Assembly: GCA_019635875.1 (NCBI GenBank)
Contig: JAHBYP010000001.1
Span: 186,001-250,000, forward strand
Length of the DNA: 64,000 nt
Source: Alphaproteobacteria bacterium
GTDB taxonomy: Bacteria; Pseudomonadota; Alphaproteobacteria; Reyranellales; Reyranellaceae
Direction of reading: 5' to 3'
Shown here: one piece after another, positions 41,774-50,409 of the stretch
Numbering within the stretch: the first letter of the stretch is position 1
How the letters are laid out: every line of letters starts with the position of its first letter
Made by a program: the position numbers and the translations under genes
The notes under the pieces: model-generated
Told to the model about the DNA's origin: nothing
The model's input: only the letters and a program-made list of their open reading frames with translations
The model's database searches: none

Positions 41774-42292
41774 CTACTCCGGATACCGCCATGGGTTCGC
41801 CGGCTGCTGCGCGGTCTCGTCGATCGTCCAGTGCGGAATCGACAGGCCGGGCGCCACGTCGGCGAAGACCATGCGCATGCGGCTGCCGATGCCGACGCGC
41901 TTGACCATGTCGGGCGGCGCCAGCTTGCCGTCTGGCGTGGCGAGGTTGCCGACGACGCGCAGCGCCTGGTGCTCGGTCGGCTTGCCCTTCTGCGTGTCGA
42001 GATCGACCAGCAGGATCAGATAGGGCGTGTGCTGCCTGAACGATTGCTGGATGGCGTGATGCACCTCGGAATAGGAATGCACCGCGCCCTTGCCCTCGAC
42101 CCGCGTCCAGGTCGACTTGGCGTGGGCGCAGAACGGGCAGCCGGTGGTCGGCGGGTAGCGCAGCAGCCCGCAGGCATCGCAGCGCTGCAGGTGGAAGTCG
42201 TGCGCCGCGCAGTGCTTGAAGTACTCGAGGTTCTCGACGTCGAGATCGTTGATCTCCAGCGGCATGCCGAGATAGGTCGCGCTGATGGCCAT
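41774..42292 (-). CDS. Zn-ribbon/OB-fold protein (DUF35), thiolase partner
   Basis: A 172-aa protein with an N-terminal rubredoxin-like zinc ribbon (CDACGLLRYPPTTGCPFC, about residues 38-55) and a C-terminal OB fold. Such proteins form complexes with thiolase-like enzymes, as in CoA-dependent C-C bond cleavage of steroid side chains. The thiolase-like partner gene is immediately upstream (14 bases). Confidence 0.9.
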   Translation of the reverse strand: MAISATYLGMPLEINDLDVENLEYFKHCAAHDFHLQRCDACGLLRYPPTTGCPFCAHAKSTWTRVEGKGAVHSYSEVHHAIQQSFRQHTPYLILLVDLDTQKGKPTEHQALRVVGNLATPDGKLAPPDMVKRVGIGSRMRMVFADVAPGLSIPHWTIDETAQQPANPWRYPE

Positions 42293-42306
42293 GATGCGAT
42301 CCTCCC

Positions 42307-43566
42307 TCAGGCGCCGCGCCGCATGACCATCGCCGAGCCCGTGCCGGGCATCGCCCAGCCGAGATTGGCGCTGACCTCGACGTTCTTCACCTGCCGGCAG
42401 CCGCCGGGTCGGTAGTCATAGGTGTGCTGGCGCTTGCCGTCGGGTCCGATGGGGCACGAGTCGTCGACGTCGTGCCTGAGCTGCCGCACGTTCTCGACCA
42501 CCATGTTCACGCCGTGCGTGTAGCCCTCGCAGAGATGGCCGCCGCTGGTGTTGTTGGGCCGCCTGCCGCCCAGCCGCATCGTGCCGTCGCTGACGTAGTG
42601 TCCGCCCTCGCCCTTCTTGCAGAAGCCGTAATCCTCGAGCTGCAGCATGGTGGTGAAGGTGAAGGCGTCGTAGGAGCCGGTGATGTCGACGTCCTCCGGC
42701 CCGACGCCGGCGTTGGGCCACAGGATGTCCTTGCCGTAGTGGCCGGCCACGGTGGAGATCGGGCCGTGCTGGTAGTGCATGTCCATGCGCGGCTTATTGC
42801 AGCGTCCGACGACGCCGCGGATCAACGCCGGTGTGTGCCTGCAGTCCTTGGCGCGGTCGGCCGAGGTGATGACAATCGCCGTGCCGTTGTCGGTCTCGAC
42901 GCAGCAATCGAGCAGGTGCAGCGGCTTGCAGATGATGCGGCTGTTGAGCACGTCCTCGACCGTGACGCGATCCTTGTAGTAGGCCTTGGGATTGTTGCCG
43001 GCGTGCTCGCTGTGGATCGCCTTCACGGCGGCGACCTGCGCCGGCGTCGTGCCGTAGTCGTGCATGTGGCGCATGAAGGTGAGGCTGAACATCTGCCCGG
43101 CGCTCTGCCAGCCATAGGCGCGGTTGTGCAGCATGTCGCCCAGCACGGGTGCCGCGGCGCGCGCGCCGGTGCCGCCGATGCGCACCTGCGAGAAGCCGTT
43201 CATGGCGCGGAAGATCACCACCGTCTTGCACATGCCGGCCTCGATCAGGCCGATCGCCATGCCGCACAGCGCCTCGGTCGAGGAGCCGCCGCCGAAGACG
43301 TCCATGTAGAAGTTAAGCCTGATGCCAAGATCGCCGGCGATGAACGGCCCGAAGGTCGAGTCGCCGGACTGGTAGGACAGCATGCCGTCGATGTCGGAGG
43401 GCTTCAAGCCGGCGTCGGCGATCGCGTTGCGCACCGCCCAGCTGCCCAGCGCGCGCGTCGTGATGCCCGAACCGCGCGTGTAGGTCGTCTCGCCGACGCC
43501 GACGATGGCGTACTTGTCGCGGAGATACTTCGGGCTGGTGGTGTCGACATCGGCCGGCAATGGCAT
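42307..43566 (-). CDS. thiolase family protein (lipid-transfer/SCP-x type)
   Basis: A 419-aa thiolase-fold protein. It opens with DKYAIVGVGETTYTRGSG, and has FGGGSSTEALCGMAIGLIEAG near residue 92 where thiolases carry their nucleophile Cys, and GGHLCEGYTHGVNMVVENVRQL near the C-terminus in place of the usual GGxxxxGHPxG. Members paired with DUF35 partners often catalyse retro-Claisen cleavage. It forms an operon with the OB-fold gene. Confidence 0.88.
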   Translation of the reverse strand: MPLPADVDTTSPKYLRDKYAIVGVGETTYTRGSGITTRALGSWAVRNAIADAGLKPSDIDGMLSYQSGDSTFGPFIAGDLGIRLNFYMDVFGGGSSTEALCGMAIGLIEAGMCKTVVIFRAMNGFSQVRIGGTGARAAAPVLGDMLHNRAYGWQSAGQMFSLTFMRHMHDYGTTPAQVAAVKAIHSEHAGNNPKAYYKDRVTVEDVLNSRIICKPLHLLDCCVETDNGTAIVITSADRAKDCRHTPALIRGVVGRCNKPRMDMHYQHGPISTVAGHYGKDILWPNAGVGPEDVDITGSYDAFTFTTMLQLEDYGFCKKGEGGHYVSDGTMRLGGRRPNNTSGGHLCEGYTHGVNMVVENVRQLRHDVDDSCPIGPDGKRQHTYDYRPGGCRQVKNVEVSANLGWAMPGTGSAMVMRRGA

Positions 43567-43661
43567 GGGCGCTCTCCCTCGTTGGTTCTGAAGACAGTGT
43601 ATCGCGGCCCGGCGGACACGCTAGGATCGAGGCAAGGAGTACCGTGCATGGGAGGGGCGCA

Positions 43662-44543
43662 ATGGACGCGGTGAAGATCGGCGACGCGACGATCACGCGC
43701 ATCGAGGAAACCTACGAGCCGAACTTCGATGCGGCGAGATTCTTTTCCGACTGGCGGCCGGAGATCGTCGAGAAGCACTACGGTTGGATGCTGCCCGACC
43801 ACTACGATCCGGCGAGCGGCATGATCAAGCTCAGCGTGCACAGCTGGCTGATCACCGTCGGCGGCAAGCGCATCCTGATCGACGGCTGCGTCGGCAACCA
43901 CAAGCCGCGCCCGCTGCGCAAGATGTGGGACATGATGAATACGCCCTATCTGGAGCGGCTGGCCGCCGCCGGCGTGAGGCCGGAGCAGGTCGACATCGTG
44001 ATGTGCACCCATCTGCACATGGACCATGTCGGCTGGAACACGCGACTGGAGAACGGCCGCTGGGTGCCGACGTTTCCCAATGCGAAATACGTCTTCAGCC
44101 GCGCCGACTACGACCACTACCTCAAGCTCGACAGCGATCCCGCGACCGGGCCGGTCAACCAGGGCTCGTTCCGCGACAGCGTGATCCCGATCGTCGAGGC
44201 GCGGCTGTCGCAGATGGTCGACGGCGCGCACACCGTCGACGAGCATCTCTCGCTCGATCCGCGGCCCGGCCACACCCCGGGCACGGTGGCGATCAATCTC
44301 GCCTCTCGAGGGCAGAAGGCGCTGTTCTGTGGCGACATCCTGCATCACGCCATCCAGGTCTATCATCCGGAGTGGAACAGCTTCGCCTGCGCCGACCAGG
44401 TCAACGCGCGCAGGAGCCGCCGCCAGGTACTGGAGGATTGCGCCGGCTCGGGCGCGCTCTTGATGCCGGCGCATTTCGGTGCGCCCTTCGTGTGCCGAGT
44501 CGATCCCAGGGGCGAGGGATTCACGCCGCGCTTTGGTGCCTGA
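43662..44543 (+). CDS. MBL-fold metallo-hydrolase (lactonase-like)
   Basis: Dinuclear zinc hydrolase of 293 aa. The metal motif is CTHLHMDHVGWNT, followed by LDPRPGHTPGTVAI and LFCGDILHHAIQVY. The pattern matches the group that includes AHL lactonases and many uncharacterised hydrolases. ATG 43662 follows GGGAGGGG; upstream codons overlap the divergent thiolase promoter. The substrate is unknown. Confidence 0.88.
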   Translation: MDAVKIGDATITRIEETYEPNFDAARFFSDWRPEIVEKHYGWMLPDHYDPASGMIKLSVHSWLITVGGKRILIDGCVGNHKPRPLRKMWDMMNTPYLERLAAAGVRPEQVDIVMCTHLHMDHVGWNTRLENGRWVPTFPNAKYVFSRADYDHYLKLDSDPATGPVNQGSFRDSVIPIVEARLSQMVDGAHTVDEHLSLDPRPGHTPGTVAINLASRGQKALFCGDILHHAIQVYHPEWNSFACADQVNARRSRRQVLEDCAGSGALLMPAHFGAPFVCRVDPRGEGFTPRFGA

Positions 44544-44613
44544 TTCGTTGAAGCGCGCGGGCCTGGCGGCTACACTGTCCGAAGAGACCTTTGCGCGTTT
44601 GACGGAACCCACA

Positions 44614-45798
44614 ATGCGTCTGTTCGGGGCCATCGCTTTCGCGGCGGTGTTGATGGTCGGCGTCGCCGCGCGCGCCGAGTTGGTCAACGGCACGCAGTTC
44701 CAGAGCGGCAACTGGAAGGGTGCCGCCTATACCAACGATACCACCCGCCGCTTCTCGCATTGCGCCATGAGCACCGCGTATCGGAGTGGCATCTCGATGT
44801 TCTTCGCGATTTCCGACAACTACACGTGGCGCGTCGGCTGGAGTCGAACGACCTGGAACCTCAATGTCGGGCAGAGCTACCCGGTATCGCTGACCGTCGA
44901 CGGGATCAATGCCGGCACCCTGCAGGCCAAAGCGGTCAACAGGCAATTCGCCGTCGCCGAGCTGCCCGCGCAGGCCACGCTTTTCGACCTGTTCCGCCGC
45001 GGCAATCAGCTCACCATGGTCTCGGGCAGCGACCGCTTCCAATTCAGCCTCCTGGGCACCAGCGCGGCGCTGGCCGTGCTGATCAACTGCACCCGAACCC
45101 AGCTCGCTTCCGCCACGCCACAGCCGTCGCCACAGCCGTCGCTCCAGCCCTCGCCGCCGTCGCCGCCGCCAGGAGCCTCTCGCCCGGGACCGATCACCGT
45201 GCCGCAGCCGGCGGACCCGCGGCCAACGCAGCCCGTCGCTCAGCCGGCACCGTCATCGGCGCCGCCGCCGGCCAATACACGGCGGCTGTGGCCGGAGAGC
45301 TCTGCGCAGCAGCGCGTCGAGGCGGCGCGTACCCTGTCGGCGATCCTGGCCTTGCCGGGCATGCAGGGGTTTCGGCCGATGAGCGAGCGCGAGGCGATCG
45401 ACCTGAACGTTGCGCAATCGGCACGCGCCGACCTGGCGTGGCGCGCCGACCTGCTGACAGGGGTGCTGGACATCGTGCCGGCGCAAAGCGGGTTCAACGC
45501 CTCGGCGATCGCGGGCACGATCATCGCCGCCGATCGGCGCGCCTGCGGTGGCGGCCGCTTCCACTCCGGCACGGCGCCCGACCAGCGCTCGCAACGCGTG
45601 ACCCGGCTGTTCACCACCTGCGAGGCTTCGCTGCGCACGTCCGAGGCGCGCTACATGGTGGTGCCGATGGTCGACGGCGCCAGCCACTATGTCTTCGCTA
45701 TGGTCGGGCCTTCGTTCCAGAGCGCCGACGGCAGGACCGAAGTGGCCAAGGCGGCCGACGAGCTGCGCCAGGCCGTGCTCGAGGTGCTGCGACAGTAG
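44614..45798 (+). CDS. secreted two-domain protein with proline-rich linker, function unknown
   Basis: A 394-aa exported protein. A signal peptide (MRLFGAIAFAAVLMVGVAARA) precedes an N-terminal beta-rich domain of about 150 residues (GTQFQSGNWKGAAYTNDTTR, FSHCAMSTAYRSG) that resembles domains found in alphaproteobacterial exported hypotheticals. Residues about 170-225 are a linker of Pro, Gln, Ser and Ala. The C-terminal domain (about 230-394) has two cysteines in RACGGG and TTCEAS and ends in a helix. I recognise no catalytic motif. The protein probably works in the periplasm or outer envelope. Confidence 0.75.
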   Translation: MRLFGAIAFAAVLMVGVAARAELVNGTQFQSGNWKGAAYTNDTTRRFSHCAMSTAYRSGISMFFAISDNYTWRVGWSRTTWNLNVGQSYPVSLTVDGINAGTLQAKAVNRQFAVAELPAQATLFDLFRRGNQLTMVSGSDRFQFSLLGTSAALAVLINCTRTQLASATPQPSPQPSLQPSPPSPPPGASRPGPITVPQPADPRPTQPVAQPAPSSAPPPANTRRLWPESSAQQRVEAARTLSAILALPGMQGFRPMSEREAIDLNVAQSARADLAWRADLLTGVLDIVPAQSGFNASAIAGTIIAADRRACGGGRFHSGTAPDQRSQRVTRLFTTCEASLRTSEARYMVVPMVDGASHYVFAMVGPSFQSADGRTEVAKAADELRQAVLEVLRQ

Positions 45799-45799
45799 C

Positions 45800-45872
45800 G
45801 GCGCCCTGTGGGCAGCCGGAGGGGCTGCCCGCCGAGGCGCATGCTGCCGGCGCTACGTCGCCGCAGGGCGCC
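45800..45872. repeat. nested hairpins between convergent genes
   Basis: An outer inverted repeat GGCGCCCTG (45800-45808) / CAGGGCGCC (45864-45872) encloses an inner hairpin GGGCAGCC / GGCTGCCC (45810-45830). It fills the spacer between two convergent genes and could end transcription from both sides, although no T-run is present. Confidence 0.65.
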
Positions 45873-46253
45873 TCAGAGCGAGATCGTCTTGCCGAGCTGG
45901 AAGTCGGTGCCGCGCTGGCCGTACTCGCTGACGGTGTAGCTGCTCGAGCTTCTGTGCTGGCCCATGGCGAAGATCTTCGCGTTCACACCCGACATGTAGA
46001 AGAACAGGGTTACGCTCTTCTGCATGTTGCCCGACGAGGCGTGCAGCACCGGCTGGCCGGCGAAGGTGTGGGCGCCGCTCGCCTTGCCGCGGCCGCCGAA
46101 GACGTCGTTCATCGCCTGCTTGAGGTTGGCGACGCGGTCCTTGGTCAGGAGGTTGGCGAGATAGCTCTCGGCCTGGGCCTGCATCATGGCGGTGGTGTCG
46201 CCCTCGCCATCCTTCTTGACGATGATCGCCATGCTGGCCGGTGTATGCGTCAT
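45873..46253 (-). CDS. hypothetical protein
   Basis: A 126-aa soluble protein with no recognised domain. GAGGGGGAG precedes the ATG at 46253, so it looks like a real gene. The N-terminal half is helical (MMQAQAESYLANLLTKDRVANLKQAMNDV) and the second half is beta-prone and rich in Ser, Tyr and Gly. There is no signal peptide or membrane segment. The gene stands alone between two convergent hairpin regions. Confidence 0.65.
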   Translation of the reverse strand: MTHTPASMAIIVKKDGEGDTTAMMQAQAESYLANLLTKDRVANLKQAMNDVFGGRGKASGAHTFAGQPVLHASSGNMQKSVTLFFYMSGVNAKIFAMGQHRSSSSYTVSEYGQRGTDFQLGKTISL

Positions 46254-46344
46254 GAGTCACTCCCCCTCAAGAACGGATGACGCAGTCGGCCAGCGTCGGT
46301 CAGCCGCGTCAAGCCAAGGAACGACTACAGGGACTGAAACAAGA

Positions 46345-46374
46345 GCGGACGCCGGTCGGGGGCCCGGCGTCCGC
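46345..46374. repeat. GC-rich hairpin in a 290-base spacer
   Basis: Inverted repeat GCGGACGCCGG / CCGGCGTCCGC with an 8-base loop. The rest of the 46254-46543 spacer shows no convincing reading frame or RNA gene. Confidence 0.6.
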
Positions 46375-46543
46375 ATGTTGCCGTCGAAACCGCGCGAGGA
46401 GAATCGCGATCCGCATCGAAAAGGCACTGCATCGTGACACAGCCGTGTCCGGTTGCAATGGAAAGGTTTTCCACAATCATTGCGCGAGTACCAACCCGTC
46501 AGTTTGGGCTTTGCGGGCGGCAAGCGCAACAGTGTCCGTGTGG

Positions 46544-47272
46544 CTACGCGACCTTCACCGGCCGGGCGCGCTGATTGTACAGCAGCTTGGCGCGACGCTC
46601 CTGCTCCTCGGCCGGCAGCTTGGTGACGTCGCCCGAAAGGTCGGCGCCTACCGCCATGCCCTTCTGAACCGCCGGCCGCGCGCCGAGCTCCTCGAACCAG
46701 CGCTTGAAGTAGGGGAACTCCTCGATGTCCTGGCCCTGGAACTTCCAGTTGACGGTCCACGGGTAGCAGATCATGTCGGCGATCGTGTACTGGTCGCCGG
46801 CCAGGTACTTGTGCTTGTAGAGCTGGTTGTTGAGGACGCCGTAAAGCCGATTCGCCTCGTCGGTGAAGCGCCGGATGGCGTAGGTCTGATCACCGTTCTT
46901 GGCCTGGTCGACGCGGCGGAAATGCCCGCACTCGCCGGTCTTCGGGCCCTGGTTGGCCATCTGCCAGATCAGCCACTGGTTGACGTCGTAACGCGTGCGA
47001 AGGTCCTGCGGATAGAACTTCCCGGCCTTCTCGGCGATGTACATCATGATCGCGCCCGACTCGAAGATCACGAGCGGCTTGCCGCCGTCCACGGGCGCGT
47101 GGTCGACCATCACCGGCATGCGGTGGTTGGGATTCATCTCCAGGAACTCGTCGGTGAACTGATCGCCACGGCCGATGTTCACCGGCACGATCTTGTACGG
47201 CACGCCACACTCCTCGAGCAGGATCGTGACCTTCTTGCCGTTGGGCGTGGGCCAGTAATGCAGGTCGATCAT
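46544..47272 (-). CDS. glutathione S-transferase family protein (YfcG/YghU-like)
   Basis: A 242-aa cytosolic transferase or disulfide reductase. The thioredoxin-like N-terminal domain (MIDLHYWPTPNGKKVTILLEE) has the TxNxxKV glutathione contact, and IFESGAIMMYIAEK gives the conserved Glu-Ser. The helical C-terminal domain includes YTIADMICYPW. The Asn in place of catalytic Ser/Tyr is typical of the Nu-class disulfide-bond reductases YfcG and YghU. Confidence 0.9.
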   Translation of the reverse strand: MIDLHYWPTPNGKKVTILLEECGVPYKIVPVNIGRGDQFTDEFLEMNPNHRMPVMVDHAPVDGGKPLVIFESGAIMMYIAEKAGKFYPQDLRTRYDVNQWLIWQMANQGPKTGECGHFRRVDQAKNGDQTYAIRRFTDEANRLYGVLNNQLYKHKYLAGDQYTIADMICYPWTVNWKFQGQDIEEFPYFKRWFEELGARPAVQKGMAVGADLSGDVTKLPAEEQERRAKLLYNQRARPVKVA

Positions 47273-47343
47273 GGTCGCTTCCTTCCGATCAGCAGATGCA
47301 CAGGCGCGTCCAGCATACGCGCCCGCCACGCTGCCCGGGAAGC

Positions 47344-48189
47344 TCAGGACTTGTGAGCCGCCGCCAGCGGCGCCAGCTTGTCGAGGGCCGCCAGGATGCC
47401 GTCGCGATCGAGATCGGGCACCGCCAGCAGGGCGCGCTGGATGCCGTGCTCCTCGTAATCCGCCAGCGCCGCCGCCTCGTTGGGCGCACCGAAGACGGTG
47501 ATCGACAGCGTCGAGAAATCGCGGCCCATCCTCTCGGCCATGGCCTTCAGGCGCGCGACGCCTTCCCTGGCGACGAAGCCGCGCGGGCGCGGGAACCAGC
47601 CGTCGCAGAACTCGACCACGCGACGCAGCGTGTGATCGCTCTCGCCACCCAGCAGGATCGGCGGATGCGGCCTCTGTTTGGGCTTGGGGTAGCACCACAG
47701 CGGATCAAGGTTCACCATCTCGCCGTGGAACGAGGCTTCGTCCTTGGTCCACATCTCCTTCATCGCCAGCACGCGCTCGCGCATCAGCTTGAAGCGCGTG
47801 GCGTGGCGCGCGCCGTGGTTCTCCATCTCGTCGACGTTCCAGCCGCCGCCGATGCCGAAGACGAAACGGCCATTGGACATATGGTCGAGGCTGGCGACGC
47901 TCTTGGCGGTGATGATGGGATCTCGCTGTGGCACGAGGCAGACGCCGGTGCCCAGCAGCAGCTTGCTGGTCGCCGCCGCGGCAAAGGACAGCGCAACGAA
48001 GGGATCGTGCGTATGGATGTAGCGCCTGGGCAGTTCGCCGCCGGCCGGAAAGGGCGTGCGGCGGCTGACCGGTATGTGGGTGTGCTCGCAGAGGAACAGC
48101 GAGTCGAAGCCGCGATCCTCCAGCGCCCGCGCCAGCTCGGCGGTGTGGATGCCGTAATCCGTGGGGAAATAGAAAACGCCGACGCGCAT
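47344..48189 (-). CDS. LLM class F420-dependent oxidoreductase (TIGR03619-like)
   Basis: TIM-barrel flavin or F420 oxidoreductase of 281 aa. MRVGVFYFPTDYGIHTAELARALEDRGFDSLFLCEHTH opens the family, followed by LLGTGVCLVPQRDPIITAKSVASLDHMSNGR and GIGGGWNVDEMENHG. The subgroup is named for F420 use in actinobacteria; in proteobacteria the cofactor may be FMN. No partner flavin reductase is adjacent. Confidence 0.88.
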   Translation of the reverse strand: MRVGVFYFPTDYGIHTAELARALEDRGFDSLFLCEHTHIPVSRRTPFPAGGELPRRYIHTHDPFVALSFAAAATSKLLLGTGVCLVPQRDPIITAKSVASLDHMSNGRFVFGIGGGWNVDEMENHGARHATRFKLMRERVLAMKEMWTKDEASFHGEMVNLDPLWCYPKPKQRPHPPILLGGESDHTLRRVVEFCDGWFPRPRGFVAREGVARLKAMAERMGRDFSTLSITVFGAPNEAAALADYEEHGIQRALLAVPDLDRDGILAALDKLAPLAAAHKS

Positions 48190-48254
48190 CGCTGGCTCTC
48201 CCTCGAGTGTCCTGTCGAGGGATACTATAGGGCGCGGCCGGTGCTTTGTGTCGC

Positions 48255-48695
48255 TTAGGCCCGCGACAGCGGGGAGGACGAGGAGTCGACCGACCCCAGA
48301 GCCGTGCGGCAGGCGCGCATCAGGTCGGCAGGCGCGCAGGGTTTGCCGAGGAAGGTGCTGCGCGAGACGATCCGCGCGCCGTCCATGGAGTTGCCCGAGA
48401 CATACACGACGGGAAGATCGGCGTAGCGCGATCGCAGGCGCTGCGCGACGTCCCAGCCGGTCAGCTCGCCGGCCAGCCGGATATCGGTCACGACCAGGTC
48501 GATCCGGCCGACGGCATCGGGCAGCGACAACGCGGCCTCTCCCGTGCTGGCCTCGACGACCTGCCAGCCGACATTGCGCATTTCGGAGGCCATCGCTTGG
48601 CGCAGGAGCCAGTCATCCTCGACCACGAGGATCACCGCCGGCCCACCCTGGCCAGCGGATCCATGCATCTGCGCATTGGACGCCATGTGCGACAT
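48255..48695 (-). CDS. single-domain response regulator
   Basis: A receiver domain of 146 aa with no output domain. Acidic pocket E-D-D in LVVEDDWLL, phosphoacceptor Asp in VVTDIRLAGE, and Lys in FLGKPCAP are visible, as is the switch Ser in VYVSGNS. It is divergent from an HWE kinase gene and both have EcfG-type promoters back to back, so it is probably its partner or a sink for its phosphate. Confidence 0.88.
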   Translation of the reverse strand: MSHMASNAQMHGSAGQGGPAVILVVEDDWLLRQAMASEMRNVGWQVVEASTGEAALSLPDAVGRIDLVVTDIRLAGELTGWDVAQRLRSRYADLPVVYVSGNSMDGARIVSRSTFLGKPCAPADLMRACRTALGSVDSSSSPLSRA

Positions 48696-48730
48696 TCAAC
48701 TCGGTATTCGACAAAAGCGGCAGTCGGATC

Positions 48731-48755
48731 AACGCAATGGTGCCCGCTTTGTTCC
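48731..48755 (-). promoter_or_regulatory. EcfG-type promoter for the response regulator gene
   Basis: On the minus strand GGAAC (48751-48755) and CGTT (48731-48734) are 16 bases apart, the exact EcfG consensus. The -10 element lies 35 bases before the start codon at 48695. Confidence 0.72.
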
Positions 48756-48869
48756 TCGCGTCGTTCAAGCGGGAAAGGTAAGCAGTGCTGCCATGTCGAA
48801 CACGGTCAGGAATCCAGAGAATCCCTGTCACGACTGCACGGACAGGGCCTCGACGACACTTCTAGGGGT

Positions 48870-48894
48870 GGAAATCGGCGGCCGGCCGATTTCC
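48870..48894. promoter_or_regulatory. 25-bp palindrome GGAAATCGGC-N5-GCCGATTTCC
   Basis: A perfect dyad of ten-base arms about 20 bases upstream of the EcfG promoter of the HWE kinase gene. It could be the site of an additional regulator or a transcript hairpin; no binding protein can be named. Confidence 0.45.
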
Positions 48895-48915
48895 GTCACC
48901 GGGATTGTCGACACA

Positions 48916-48941
48916 GGAACTCTCGGAGCCTGCACGGCGTT
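48916..48941 (+). promoter_or_regulatory. EcfG-type promoter for the HWE kinase gene
   Basis: GGAAC (48916-48920) and CGTT (48938-48941) with 17 bases between. The start codon is at 48966, giving a very short leader. Confidence 0.75.
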
Positions 48942-48965
48942 AAGCGAACCTCTGACGGGAAATCC

Positions 48966-50354
48966 ATGAGAGATCGGGTCGGCGGTACCGTGGCATTGGC
49001 TGAACGGGACGAGGAAGGTCGGCGGGAGGCACCGGGGTTCTCCCGAGCGGTGCTCGACGTGCTGCCGGCAGCGATCTACACGACCGACGCGCAGGGCCGG
49101 ATCACCTACTACAACGAAGCGGCTGCGGCGCTCTGGGGACATCGACCGGAGCTCGACAGCGCGACCTGGTGCGGCGCGTGGAAGCTGTTCTGGCCCGACG
49201 GGCGGGCCATGGCGCACGACGAATGTCCCATGGCCGTCGCGTTGCGCACGGGCGAAGCGGTGCGCGGTGCCGAAGCCTTCGCCGAGCGTCCGGATGGCAC
49301 CCGGGTACACTTCACCCCGTACCCGACCCCGCTGTTCGACATTTCCGGCAGACTCGTCGGCGGCGTCAACATGCTGGTCGACATCACCGATCGCAGGCGC
49401 AGCGAGGAGTCGGCCCTGCGCCTTGCCTCGATCGTCGATTCCTCTGACGACGCGATCGTCGGCAAGGATCTCCGCGGCATCGTCACGAGCTGGAACGCCG
49501 GCGCCCAGCGGCTCTTCGGTTACACGGCCGATGAGATGATCGGCCGATCCATCACCATCCTTATCCCGCCCGAACGCCTCGACGAGGAGCCCGGCATCCT
49601 CGGCCGCATCGTGCGGGGCGAGCGCGTCGATCCATATGAGACCGTGCGCCGCCGCAAGGACGGCAGCCTGGTCGACATCTCGCTGACGGTGTCGCCGATC
49701 AGGTCCCACGACGGCACGGTCATCGGCGCCTCCAAGATCGCGCGCGACATCACCGAGCGCAGGCGGGCGCAGGAGCAGGCAAACCTGCTGCTGAGCGAGA
49801 TGAAGCATCGCCTGAAGAACAGCCTTTCGGTCGTCCAGGCGATCGCTTCGCAGACACTCGGCAGCGTCACGCCGGAGGACCACGCCGCTTTCGCCGGGCG
49901 CCTGCAGGCCCTGGCGGGCGCGCAGGACCTGCTGACCCTGAAGAACCTGCGCAGCGTGCCCCTGCGCGAGGTCCTGGCCCGGGCGCTGGCGCCGTTCCAG
50001 GAACGGCACGCCGAGCGCATCGTGCTCGACGGCGTCAATGACATCTGGCTCGACGCCGGAAAGGTGACGCTGCTCAGCATGGGGTTGCACGAACTGGCGA
50101 CCAACGCCGCCAAGTACGGCGCCCTGTCGAACGACACCGGCACGGTACACCTCACGTGGCGCGTGATGCCGGCAGAGGAGACCAGGCGGGTGAAGCTGGT
50201 CTGGCGGGAGAAGGGCGGCCCACCCGTTGAGCGACCGCAGCGCAAGGGCTTCGGCTCCCTGCTGCTCGAGCAGGCCCTGAAGTCGGAGCTTGGGCGTGCG
50301 TCGCTGGAGTTCCGTCCTGGCGGCGTCGTGTGCTCGGTGGAGCTGACGATCTAG
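48966..50354 (+). CDS. PAS domain HWE-type sensor histidine kinase
   Basis: Cytoplasmic sensor kinase of 462 aa with no membrane segments. PAS1 covers about residues 25-143 and PAS2 about 148-268 (IVDSSDDAIVGKDL through ARDITERRRAQEQ). The phosphoacceptor is H281 in SEMKHRLKNSLSVVQ, the N-box is HELATNAAKYGAL (N380), and W413-x-E415 is the WxE signature of HWE kinases. Kinases of this class often feed PhyR. The ATG at 48966 lies just after an EcfG-type promoter; a longer in-frame reading upstream crosses that promoter and is rejected. Confidence 0.9.
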   Translation: MRDRVGGTVALAERDEEGRREAPGFSRAVLDVLPAAIYTTDAQGRITYYNEAAAALWGHRPELDSATWCGAWKLFWPDGRAMAHDECPMAVALRTGEAVRGAEAFAERPDGTRVHFTPYPTPLFDISGRLVGGVNMLVDITDRRRSEESALRLASIVDSSDDAIVGKDLRGIVTSWNAGAQRLFGYTADEMIGRSITILIPPERLDEEPGILGRIVRGERVDPYETVRRRKDGSLVDISLTVSPIRSHDGTVIGASKIARDITERRRAQEQANLLLSEMKHRLKNSLSVVQAIASQTLGSVTPEDHAAFAGRLQALAGAQDLLTLKNLRSVPLREVLARALAPFQERHAERIVLDGVNDIWLDAGKVTLLSMGLHELATNAAKYGALSNDTGTVHLTWRVMPAEETRRVKLVWREKGGPPVERPQRKGFGSLLLEQALKSELGRASLEFRPGGVVCSVELTI

Positions 50355-50409
50355 GCAACCAGCGGCCGGCCGTATCCTTGATGCCTCGGGGAGATCAAGG
50401 AGGACGGTC

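Noticed and set aside
46375..46437. Short frames in the 290-base spacer
   Set aside because: No ribosome binding site, very short and charged products; only a hairpin is supported.
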